From: JAPPLB01 sp965204095
GTDB lineage: Bacteria > Acidobacteriota > Terriglobia > Bryobacterales > UBA6623
Assembly: GCA_965204095.1 (NCBI GenBank)
Contig: OZ241991.1
Location: 4,526,001 to 4,590,000, forward strand
Reading direction: 5' to 3'
DNA: 64,000 nt
Under the pieces are notes generated by a model. It saw only the letters and a list, made by a program, of their open reading frames with translations, did not search any database and was not told where the DNA came from. Shown here piece after piece: positions 17,850-25,772 of this stretch (position 1 is its first letter; every line of letters begins with the position of its first letter). Position numbers and translations under genes: made by a program.

Positions 17850-18781
17850 GGCCCGCAGCATGCCGCCGAGCCGTGGACTACCTGATGGGGCTCGGGATGT
17901 TGAGTCAGCGGCGGGCCTGCCGACTCGTGGGAATCCACCGATCGGTGGCCCGTCATCAGTCTCAACGTGGAAACGACAGGGAGCTTCGAGAACGCCTGAA
18001 GCAGTTGGCGGGCGAGTATCCGCGATATGGGTACGAGCTGCTGCACGGGATGTTGAAGGCTGAGGGGTTGGTTGTGAACGAGAAGAAGACGTATCGAATC
18101 TACCGCGAAGAGAAGCTCCAGGTCAGGCGGAAACGACGCAAACGCCTATTGGCACGGGAGCGGGTTCGGATGCCGATACTGGAGGGGGTTAACCAACGCT
18201 GGTCGATGGACTTCGTCTCCGATCAACTGGCCACGGGGCGCCGATTCCGCGTGCTGAACGTCGTGGACGACTACAGCCGGGAATGCATCGGGCAGATCGT
18301 CGATACCTCGATCACCGGGGAACGCGTCAGCCGACTCCTGGATCAAGTCCTGCTGGATCGCTCCCGGCCGGAAGCGATCGTCACCGACAACGGCCCGGAG
18401 TTCACCAGCAAGGCGATGCACCTCTGGTCCCAACGAACCGGCGTGACCTTGCGGTTCATTCAGCCGGGCAAGCCGATCCAGAACGCGCTGGTAGAGAGCT
18501 TCAACGGCAAGTTCCGGGACGCATGCCTGAACGAACACTGGTTTCTGGACCTCGCCGATGCCCGGCGCACCATCGAGGCCTGGCGCGTCCACTACAACAC
18601 CGTCCGCCCGCACAGCTCGCTGGGGTTCCTGACGCCGAAGCAATTTCGAGCCGCGGGCGACGGGGGCTGTGGAAAAGCCGGCCCCTCCGGGTCCTTGGAA
18701 AACTCTTCGAGTTTCCCACTTTCCCACAGCCTCGACGACGGCGATAATTTAACCAATTCCTCACTCTGGGGGTGGACCTAA
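17843..18781 (+). CDS. IS3 transposase OrfB (integrase core)
   Basis: Catalytic part of the transposase, made as an OrfAB fusion by the frameshift at 17837-17843; an internal start at about 17873 is the other option. It has an HTH_21-like N-terminus (RYGYELLHGMLKAEG) and an rve integrase core. The DDE triad can be read as Asp in RWSMDFVSDQL, Asp in VTDNGPEFTSK and Glu in ALVESFNGKFRDACLNEHW. It ends intact at TAA 18779-18781. Confidence 0.92.
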   Translation: MVRPAACRRAVDYLMGLGMLSQRRACRLVGIHRSVARHQSQRGNDRELRERLKQLAGEYPRYGYELLHGMLKAEGLVVNEKKTYRIYREEKLQVRRKRRKRLLARERVRMPILEGVNQRWSMDFVSDQLATGRRFRVLNVVDDYSRECIGQIVDTSITGERVSRLLDQVLLDRSRPEAIVTDNGPEFTSKAMHLWSQRTGVTLRFIQPGKPIQNALVESFNGKFRDACLNEHWFLDLADARRTIEAWRVHYNTVRPHSSLGFLTPKQFRAAGDGGCGKAGPSGSLENSSSFPLSHSLDDGDNLTNSSLWGWT

Positions 18782-19618
18782 GTTTGGGGGGAGGTCAGCA
18801 GTTTATCGAGCGTGGTACACCTCTGTAGCCTCCCCCTCAAATAAGCTGCTCGGGTTCACCTTGACACAAGAGGTCGCTCGCGGTGCCTTCGGGTGCGTGT
18901 ACCGCGCAAGCGCTCCAGACGGCAGTCCAGTTGCAATTAAGGTCTTGCTGGAAGAAGTTCGTAAGGATCCCTTGCTTCTGAAGAGCTTCCGTCGCGGCGT
19001 GCGGTCAATGCGATTCCTAAAGGACCGTGATGTTGACGGGATGGTCGCATACCAGGAGGCTTCCGAGATACCAGCCTTCGCAGTCATGGATTGGGTCGAC
19101 GGACCGACTTTGTCCGAAGCTCAAGAAGCCCGAAAAATAGATGATTGGGGCTCCATTCTAAAAATCGGGCTCCAGATGACCGATGTTATCCGCCATGCCC
19201 ACGCGATTCCGGAGCGGGTGCTGCACCGTGATATTCGACCGTCAAATATCATGCTTGAAGGCTTGTATAGCCGCCCGGATGACTGGCGAGTGGTCGTGCT
19301 CGACTTCGATCTCTCATGGCATCAGGGAGCACTTGAGCAGTCCGTAGTTCACTCAGCACTGTTCGGTTACCTCGCGCCTGAGCAGATACAGGCGACACCA
19401 GAGGCATCCACGCGGCATGCGGCGGTTGATTCGTTTGGCGTCGGCATGACACTCTACTTCATGATTGCAGGTAGGGATCCACTACCTGCGCAACACCGGC
19501 ATCGCGATTGGGGAAAGACGGTGCAGGAGGCTGCTTTGAGTCGTAGCAGCGCAAGCTGGATCTCCCTACCGTATCGATACTCACGATTGATTACTATTGA
19601 GCCTCGCACAATATAGGG

Positions 19619-20163
19619 TTAATCGAAGTAAAGAGAAGACTGCTTCCAAAAGGCCGTGACCAAGCGCGGTTTGCGTTGCATGCGGCGCAACGCCCGGCGG
19701 GCGCGCCAGCTCAACTCCCCGTAGTCTTTGGGACAGACGTTCCCCAGTTCGTGCTGCTTCCAGTACGACCAGATGTATTCCACCGGATTCAACTCCGGGG
19801 CATAAGCCGGCAAGTATTCCGTCACGATGTGGCCCTCGGAAAGTTCGATGAACTCCCGCACCAGGCGGCCGCGGTGGGCTGGCAATCGATCCCAGACGAT
19901 CAGCAACGGTTTCTCGATGTGACGCACGAGCGCCTTGAGAAAGTCGATCACCTCGGCTTGTCGGATCGCGCCGGGATAGAGCCGGAAGTAGAAGTTGCGC
20001 AACGTCAGCCCGGCTGAGACGGAAAGCTTCTGCCAGTTGAAGTTGAACTGCAGCACGGGCGTCTTCCCGCGCGGCGCCCAACTGCGGCAGCGGTGCGGCT
20101 TCTGGCTCAATCCGCTTTCGTCGATGAAGAGGAGCGTGCGGCCCTCGATTTGGGCTTTTTTTT
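19619..20163 (-). CDS. IS630 transposase, frame 2 (DDE catalytic part)
   Basis: C-terminal DDE_3 domain, reached from frame 1 by a -1 slip on the A8 run. Acidic residues can be read as Asp in LLFIDESGLSQ, Asp in LLIVWDRLPAHRG and Glu in YAPELNPVEYIWSYWK. It ends at 19619. No convincing start codon of its own is needed or seen, since the frame is open across the slip site. It is intact apart from the frameshift, so either programmed frameshifting or a single inactivating indel. Confidence 0.85.
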
Positions 20164-20637
20164 AAGGCTGGGCCAAGTCTTGCGCTTCCAGGTGCGGATG
20201 GCCTCTTCGTTGCGCTCCCGTGCCTGGCCGACCGGGCGCTGCGGGCTCCAGCCCAGCCCCCGCAGGACCTTCCAGACGTGCCCTTCGTGGTAGTCGACCC
20301 CGAACTCGTCTCCGATCAGGCGAGCCACCCGTGGACAAGTCCACAGCGGCGTCGGGAAGCCGTGCGCCTCGGGACCTTCGAGCAACAGCGCCGTCAAGCG
20401 TTCCCGCTGCGCGGCGTCCAACAGCGGCTTGCGTCCGGCCCGTCCGGCGCGGCGCAATCCAGCGGCGCCCCGCCGGCGATATTCCCCCACCCAACGGCTC
20501 ACACTTTGCTGTGCCGCTTTCACCTGCCGCGCCGCTGCCGATTGACTCCAGCCTTGCTCCACCACCAGCCGCACGGCCGTCCGCCGCCGCTTCTCCAGAG
20601 CCTCAAAATCTCGTCGTACTCCTCTTGGATTCCCCAT
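20107..20637 (-). CDS. IS630 transposase, frame 1 (DNA-binding part)
   Basis: 176 residues. The N-terminal helix-turn-helix is WSQSAAARQVKAAQQSVSRW, followed by the winged-helix region (HGFPTPLWTCPRVARLI, then YHEGHVWKVLRGLGW) usual in IS630 transposases. It runs past an A8 tract (plus-strand 20156-20163), after which the catalytic residues are in the other frame. It is probably the short product, or the upstream part of a frameshifted full-length protein. Confidence 0.85.
   Translation of the reverse strand: MGNPRGVRRDFEALEKRRRTAVRLVVEQGWSQSAAARQVKAAQQSVSRWVGEYRRRGAAGLRRAGRAGRKPLLDAAQRERLTALLLEGPEAHGFPTPLWTCPRVARLIGDEFGVDYHEGHVWKVLRGLGWSPQRPVGQARERNEEAIRTWKRKTWPSLKKKPKSRAARSSSSTKAD
20156..20163 (-). 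promoter_or_regulatory. A8 slippery tract in IS630 transposase
   Basis: Run of eight A on the coding strand, exactly where the two transposase frames cross. IS630 elements often use such runs for -1 frameshifting. Confidence 0.6.
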
Positions 20638-21236
20638 GTCTAGTAAGACGAGAAAAAGCCCCCAAAGGTTACTTTATATTTTGCGGGATTCAATAAGGCG
20701 ACCGAAGACAGTCAAGCCAAGCGCTGGGACATGTCACAGATTAAGGACGAAATAGCCCGACTGCGTGACGCGTTTCTAGATCCGAGTAGAGTCGTTTCAG
20801 CGGAGCTTCTTGCGGAGGAAATCGCTGCACGAAGTGGCAGGGACTACGAATGGAATGATGACAAGGCAACAGCAATCGTTCGGTTGGTCTCCGGAGCGGT
20901 CATTGAAATCACCGGGAATGAATCCGACAGACTTGTGGTTGTAAATCTTAACTGGAGCAGTCGCGGGAGACAAGAAAGGAAGCAAGTAGGTAAGTGGATG
21001 GCGCCCGCGACGGATCGATGCGTGAAGGAGTTAAAGGGATCTGGTTGGCAGATCAGAACAACGAACATTCAGCCACCTCAATCGATGGTGCTTGAAGCAA
21101 CGCTCTCTGTGTCACGTGCCGCAAGCACCTTGTCAAAACAGACTAGTGTTATGTGTCAATAGTGATTGAGGAACTGAATTTCGAATAATTCGGGGACGAA
21201 AAGCAGGCCCCGGAATTCCTTGCGTGAAGCGAGGTA

Positions 21237-21350
21237 CTAGTGAAATTGCCGTGCGAGCTCCTCGAAGTGTTCGCGCACGACGCGAAAGAGATTGACGATG
21301 TCGCCGTTGCGGTCGTTGATGACCTCGGATTTCGGCTTGCGGCTGCGGAT
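21237..21350 (-). pseudogene. D12-class adenine DNA methyltransferase fragment
   Basis: About 37 codons reading KPKSEVINDRNGDIVNLFRV then VREHFEEL and a stop. EVINDxxGDxVNxFRV is a hallmark of D12-class (Dam-like) N6-adenine methyltransferases, normally near the N-terminus after the catalytic region start. Both sides are missing. It shows a former phage or restriction-modification gene in this island. It is non-functional. Confidence 0.6.
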
Positions 21351-21427
21351 TCAGGAATCTGTAATCTGACAGTCAGTGAGTGCTCGCACCCACAAGCTGG
21401 AACTCAGCGGTTACTGTTGAGGGCTAG

Positions 21428-22897
21428 CAGCCTGTGTCTAAAAACCATATGGAGCTAAGGATGTTTTGTTGTAAACTGGCGTCATGGCGATGGGAACGCG
21501 AGGGAAGCGGCGGCGGCAGGAGGAGCTCTTCTACGCTGCCGAGACGGCCGAAGCGCCGGGACATCCGTTTTACAAACGACTCAACGAAACACTCGATGCA
21601 GCCGGCTTCGACGGTTTCTGCGAAGAGCGCTGTCGGAGGTTCTACCACGACCGGCTGGGGCGGCCGTCGTTGGCGCCGGGCGTCTACTTTCGACTGCAGT
21701 TGATCGGCTTTTTCGAGGGGGTGGACTCGGAGCGCGGGATCGCTTGGCGGGTGGCCGACTCGCTGTCGCTGCGGGGCTTCCTCGGTTATGGGCTCGACGA
21801 GGCAACGCCGGATCACGTGACGATCTCGCGCACCCGGCGGCTGCTGGATGCCGAGACACATCAGGCGGTATTTCGCTGGGTGCTGGAACGGCTTGCCGGG
21901 GCGGGTTTGCTGAAGGGCAAGACGATCGGAGTGGACGCGACGACGCTGGAGGCCAACGCGGCGATGCGCTCGATCGTGCGGCGTGCGACGGGCGAGAGCT
22001 ATCGTGAGTACCTCAAGAAGCTGGCGGCCGCGGACGGCGAAGCGAGCGACCCGGCGGCGCTGCGGCGAAAGGACCGCAAGCGCACCAAGAAGCGGGTTTC
22101 GAACAAGGAGTGGGTGAATCGGCACGATCGCGAAGCCGAGATCGCGAAGATGAAGGACGGGCGCACGCGGCTGGCCTACAAGGCCGAGCAGGCGGTGGAC
22201 TTGGACACGGGAGCGATCGTGGCGAGCACCGCGCATGCGGGCGCGACGGGCGACACGACATCGATCCAACAGACCCTGCCGGCGGCAGGGGAAGCGGTGG
22301 CCGAACAGATCGTGACGGCGCCGCAAGTCAACGAAGCGGGGATCGAAGAAGTGGTGGCGGACAAGGGCTATCACAGTGGGGCGACGCTGGCGAAGCTCGA
22401 CGAGTGGAGCGTGCGCAGTTATGTCTCCGAGCCCGCGCGCGGACGACGCAAATGGCGTGGCAAGAGGAAGCAGCAAGCGGCGACCTACGCGAATCGGCGG
22501 CGGGTGAGGGGCAAGCGGGGCAAAGAGCTGTTGCGGCGGCGAGGGGAGAAGCTGGAGCGGCCGTTCGCGCACCAGTTCGAGACGGGCGCGATGCGGCGGC
22601 TGCACGTACGGGGGCTGGACGAAGTACGCAAGAAACTACTGCTGCAAGCAGCGGCCTGCAATCTGGCGCTGCTGTTGCGGACCAAGCACGGCGCGGGCTC
22701 GCCACGAGGCCTGGCGGAGGCCGCCCAAGCGCTTTGCACGGCGATTTGGGCGCTGTTGGTGGCCTGGAATCGGCTTGAGGAGTTGCCCGAAGCGCGTGAT
22801 GCCTGACTCAGCTGATCCGACCCACCGTGCCTTACTCAATCCCATCGCACGAACTCGTCCTGAGACTCGCGGAAAACGACTGTTTAGACACGGCCTG
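21428..22897 (+). mobile_element. IS1182-family element
   Basis: 1470 bp flanked by a CTAG direct repeat (21424-21427 and 22898-22901). Ends read CAGCCTGTGTCTAAA at left and, reversed, CAGGCCGTGTCTAAA at right. One intact transposase gene fills it. Confidence 0.9.
21484..22806 (+). CDS. IS1182-family transposase
   Basis: 440-residue DDE transposase (DUF772 N-terminal domain plus Transposase_11-type core). N-terminal domain: GVYFRLQLIGFFEGVDSERG and RDRLGRPSLAPG-like sequence. Catalytic region: first Asp in KTIGVDATTLEAN, second Asp in VVADKGYHSG, Glu in the C-terminal helix segment. The sequence KAEQAVDLDTGAIVAS between them is typical. The start at 21484 is 57 bp inside the left end. Intact, so the element may be active. 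Confidence 0.93.
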   Translation: MAMGTRGKRRRQEELFYAAETAEAPGHPFYKRLNETLDAAGFDGFCEERCRRFYHDRLGRPSLAPGVYFRLQLIGFFEGVDSERGIAWRVADSLSLRGFLGYGLDEATPDHVTISRTRRLLDAETHQAVFRWVLERLAGAGLLKGKTIGVDATTLEANAAMRSIVRRATGESYREYLKKLAAADGEASDPAALRRKDRKRTKKRVSNKEWVNRHDREAEIAKMKDGRTRLAYKAEQAVDLDTGAIVASTAHAGATGDTTSIQQTLPAAGEAVAEQIVTAPQVNEAGIEEVVADKGYHSGATLAKLDEWSVRSYVSEPARGRRKWRGKRKQQAATYANRRRVRGKRGKELLRRRGEKLERPFAHQFETGAMRRLHVRGLDEVRKKLLLQAAACNLALLLRTKHGAGSPRGLAEAAQALCTAIWALLVAWNRLEELPEARDA

Positions 22898-22938
22898 CTA
22901 GCAGTTTGCGGAGGGCGTCGTCGCCATATCGGAGACGA

Positions 22939-23181
22939 TCAGCAGAGCAGGGGCGGGTTCTCGAGAGCCAGCGTATATTGCCGGAGTTGGTCGAAGGCGG
23001 CGTTCAGATTGGCGTGCTTGCCCAACCAATAGCCCCGGCTGATCCGCACCCGCGTACGCGGCTGCTCCCAATCGTAGGTGTCAATGTCAAACGAGAAGCT
23101 CGATTGGCTACACTCTGTAGTCGCAGGGCTGCTTGTCTTGTGTGGCGCTAACGTTTTGGACATAAATGTTTTATGCCACAT
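22939..23181 (-). pseudogene. FGE-fold gene fragment
   Basis: A short open frame contains TRVRISRGYWLGK (about 23023-23062), which matches the central motif of the FGE-fold proteins at 15379 and 30501. The residues after it (HANLNAAFDQLRQYTLALEN) and before it are unrelated to the fold. It is a rearranged scrap of a fourth family member. Confidence 0.6.
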
Positions 23182-23224
23182 CTGGCAGCCCTGTTCCTAC
23201 CCCCTGGTGAGATTTCCGGGCTAG

Positions 23225-23251
23225 GGTTACTTTATATTATGCGAGGCTCAA
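23225..23251. mobile_element. Solitary IS630-family end
   Basis: GGTTACTTTATATTATGCGA followed by GGCTCAA and TA matches the right end of the IS630 at 20693 almost base for base. No transposase sequence adjoins it; a decayed copy or a short non-autonomous derivative. Confidence 0.6.
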
Positions 23252-23315
23252 TAGGAGCGATGTCCTCTGTTCCGTTGGATCGTAGTCCCAATTTGCAACA
23301 GACGCCTTGCTCCTG

Positions 23316-25682
23316 TTACTCCACTTTCCTTCCGTACCTAAAGGTTCTCCTACCCTTAATGCCCCCGCCAACTTTTTTTCGCTGGATCCATTCGCCATGC
23401 TGCTTGCCATCCACGAAGGGGCCTTCCCAAAACCATCCACTTGGGAAGCGAAAGATCCAATAACCAACACGCTCACCATTCTGATACTGCCCTTCGTCCA
23501 CTCTATCGTTGCCTCTCCAGGCGCGCTTCCACTGTCCGTGCCTCTCGCCGTATACGTACGGTCCTTCCTCTCTGAAGTTAACACCGCTCTGTTTGTTTCT
23601 CCCCTCCACTACCCAATGACCGTGCCGGTGCCACTTGTTGTAGTATTCCCACTCCGTATAGCCACCTTCGCCATAGTCTTCCGGCTTCTCGGGCTTTGCA
23701 TATTCGCCAGCGCCTGTACATCCGTCATCAAAGCGCTCAGACCAGCGTCCTACTCTCTTACCGCTTTCGTACTCACCTTCTAGAACAACCCTCGCCCGAT
23801 CAGTGTGTTCGTCATGAGAATCGTAGTAATCCACTTCGGTCCACCGGCCGTGCTTCTCGCCCTCTACGTAGGAGCCTTTCTCGTCCACCCATCCATCACC
23901 CCCATAGTCAACGCTCCACTCGCCGTGCCGCTTGCCGTGCTCGTACTGCCCACGCTCTGTTACTTTCCCCTCCTCGTTGCGTTCGATCCAGCGGCCGTGC
24001 TTCTCCCCTTCGGCGTAATACTGTTCTCCAAGTATGTTCCCTTCTTCGTCGCGAGTGACCCACTGGCCGTGCCGCTTGCCATCCACGTACTGACCTTCAT
24101 GGGCTGGACCGCCCTCGAAATACTGCTCGTTCCAGCGGCCGTGCTTCTTGCCTTCCATGTACAAACCTTTGTTATTCACGGAACCGTCGGCAAAGCGAGT
24201 AATAAACAATCCGTCTCGCTTGCCGTTCACGAAGGAGACTTCCCATGTTTGACCGTCGACAGCGCGCCCCGTCACTTGGCCATGCAACTTGCCGTTCTTG
24301 TACGGTCTTTCCTCTATGTTCCCGTTTTCATGGCGAAACACCCACTGGCCGTACTTCTCGCCGTCCACGTAGGGGCCTTCCTCTACTGTACCGGACAACT
24401 TTCCGTCGTCATCCGCCAACTGGATGGACCATTCTCCGTGTCGCTTGCCCTTTACATAGGGTCCTTTATGTAACGTTCCGTTCGCTAAGCGGTAGACCCA
24501 GTCGCCGTGCGGCTTGCCGCCCACAACGCGCCCTTCCATTTCTTCGGCTTCCGCGGTGGGCCCGACATATTCGCCATCCACATAGAAACGTTCCCTTGTG
24601 CTGCCGTCCGAGTTGCGCCAGACCCACTGGCCGTGCGTTTTGCCGTCCTGGAGACGCCCTTCCCCTTCTTCAGTTTTTTGGTCACTAACGATCCAAGTGA
24701 GCGTCCCCGTTCCCTGGGTCAAGCCAGAGGAACACTCTCCCGTCCATGTCACGGTCTCGTTCGGCTGGGGATTGGGATTCCAGACGTAGCATTCCGGCTG
24801 TTTGGTCAACTCCATCCAACACGCGGTGCCTTTCGGCTGGCCCGCGCACTGGGGTTCGGCTCTGGACGGGGACGGCGACTCATCGCGGAGCTTTGGGTCA
24901 CTCTGCCAGACCCATTTAAGTGTCCCCGTTCCCTGGGCCAAGCCACCGGCACACTCTCCCGTCCAAGTCACGGTCTTGCCCGGATGGAGGTAGGCATTCC
25001 AGACGTAGCATTCCGGCTGGTTGATCAACTCCATCCAACACTCGGAACCCTTCGACTTGCCTTCGCATGCCCGGTCCGCGCTGAACGTTTCCGCTTGAGA
25101 TGCGTTTAACAATTCGAGCGCGTCTTTGTAGTGCTCCCCGTCGCGACCGGCCATCGTCAGATAGCGGGTTACCGATTCGACCGCCTCCTTGTAGAGCCCT
25201 ACACGCGCCGCAACTTCGGCATGCCGGAAATAGAATGCCTCCGGAATCGTCAGTCCGTGCTCTTTTTGTAGATCAAGAATCCGATCCAAGGCCTCCTTTG
25301 CCGCAGCAAAGTCTTGCTTCTCGATGTTCTCCTCTGCTTGCATCAGGTAAAGATCCGCCTGAATGTGCGGCGGTAGCTGTGAGGCCAAACCCTGATTCAT
25401 CGGTAGTAGCAGCAAAGCCAATACCAGCGAGGTTGTGACCGACCACAATGCACGGCTCGCGACGATAGGTGAAAGCACCCTGGATAGCAATCTTCCGCCA
25501 CGCGCTTCCCGCATCTGTCGAACGCTTGCTGCGTGAACCGACAGAACAGGTCTGCCCTCATCGCTCGCAGCTTGTTTCCGTGTCGAGAAACCCATGAAGC
25601 CAAGAACCGTGGGGTAGCACGTTGGTTCGTTGAACGTCTCGAGATTCTTTTCGGCTGTGTCACTCACGTGAACTCCCCGCAT
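23316..25682 (-). CDS. MORN-type repeat exported protein with shared N-terminal module
   Basis: 788 residues from the ATG at 25682, which has GGAGAGG upstream; a later Met nearer the hydrophobic segment is possible. A membrane or signal segment (TTSLVLALLLLPMNQGLAS) is followed by an approximately 95-residue helical, TPR-like module (LPPHIQADLYLMQAEENIEK to HYKDALELLN). This module is shared with the ankyrin protein at 33389 and, in part, the FGE-fold protein at 30501. Next come two Cys repeats (ECWMELINQPECYVW, CWMELTKQPECYVW). About 17 MORN_2/YwqK-like repeats follow, each near 23 residues with a core like YVDGKRHGQWVTR. Such repeats form extended beta-meanders and mediate binding. It lies downstream of a vWA gene with an 90-bp gap on the same strand. 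The function is unknown; surface or periplasmic interaction is inferred. Confidence 0.8.
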   Translation of the reverse strand: MRGVHVSDTAEKNLETFNEPTCYPTVLGFMGFSTRKQAASDEGRPVLSVHAASVRQMREARGGRLLSRVLSPIVASRALWSVTTSLVLALLLLPMNQGLASQLPPHIQADLYLMQAEENIEKQDFAAAKEALDRILDLQKEHGLTIPEAFYFRHAEVAARVGLYKEAVESVTRYLTMAGRDGEHYKDALELLNASQAETFSADRACEGKSKGSECWMELINQPECYVWNAYLHPGKTVTWTGECAGGLAQGTGTLKWVWQSDPKLRDESPSPSRAEPQCAGQPKGTACWMELTKQPECYVWNPNPQPNETVTWTGECSSGLTQGTGTLTWIVSDQKTEEGEGRLQDGKTHGQWVWRNSDGSTRERFYVDGEYVGPTAEAEEMEGRVVGGKPHGDWVYRLANGTLHKGPYVKGKRHGEWSIQLADDDGKLSGTVEEGPYVDGEKYGQWVFRHENGNIEERPYKNGKLHGQVTGRAVDGQTWEVSFVNGKRDGLFITRFADGSVNNKGLYMEGKKHGRWNEQYFEGGPAHEGQYVDGKRHGQWVTRDEEGNILGEQYYAEGEKHGRWIERNEEGKVTERGQYEHGKRHGEWSVDYGGDGWVDEKGSYVEGEKHGRWTEVDYYDSHDEHTDRARVVLEGEYESGKRVGRWSERFDDGCTGAGEYAKPEKPEDYGEGGYTEWEYYNKWHRHGHWVVEGRNKQSGVNFREEGPYVYGERHGQWKRAWRGNDRVDEGQYQNGERVGYWIFRFPSGWFWEGPFVDGKQHGEWIQRKKVGGGIKGRRTFRYGRKVE

Positions 25683-25772
25683 GATGCCTCTCCTTTCATT
25701 CATTTGCGTTTGACCTCGCCGCATGCAACCCGCAGGGGGCCGATCCAATGATAAGGAAAAGTCCTCATCCAT

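Larger units (their letters stand above)
17542..18797 (+). mobile_element. IS3-family element (IS407-like)
   Basis: 1256-bp insertion sequence. Inverted ends start TGACCTCCCTCCC at left and (reverse complement) TGACCTCCCCCC at right; both continue to GGTCCACNNC then AGAGTGAG. It encodes OrfA and OrfB joined by a -1 frameshift. The flanking bases (CCTC at left, GCAG at right) do not match, so there is no target duplication. That suggests recombination between two copies after insertion. Confidence 0.92.
19597..20693 (-). mobile_element. IS630-family element
   Basis: About 1.1 kb, inserted at a TA dinucleotide that is duplicated (19595-19596 and 20694-20695). Imperfect inverted ends read TTGAGCCTCGCACAATATA at left, with a matching right end. 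It encodes two overlapping transposase frames on the minus strand. It interrupts the kinase gene. Remnants of the same family lie at 23225-23251 and 27474-27723. Confidence 0.9.
18798..21162 (+). pseudogene. Ser/Thr protein kinase, split by IS630 and cut by IS3
   Basis: Two exon-like pieces, 18798-19596 and 20696-21162, join in frame if the IS630 and one TA copy are removed, restoring RLITKATEDSQAKRWDMSQI across the junction. Kinase features are the glycine loop ARGAFGCVYRA, VAIKV, catalytic HRDIRPSN, a DFD in place of DFG (VLDFDLSWH), and GYLAPEQ. The second piece is a C-terminal accessory domain (AFLDPSRVVSAELLAEEIAA, then a beta-rich end) of unknown role. The 5' end is lost at the IS3 border; the frame stays open right up to it. 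As it stands the gene cannot make the full protein. Confidence 0.85.
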
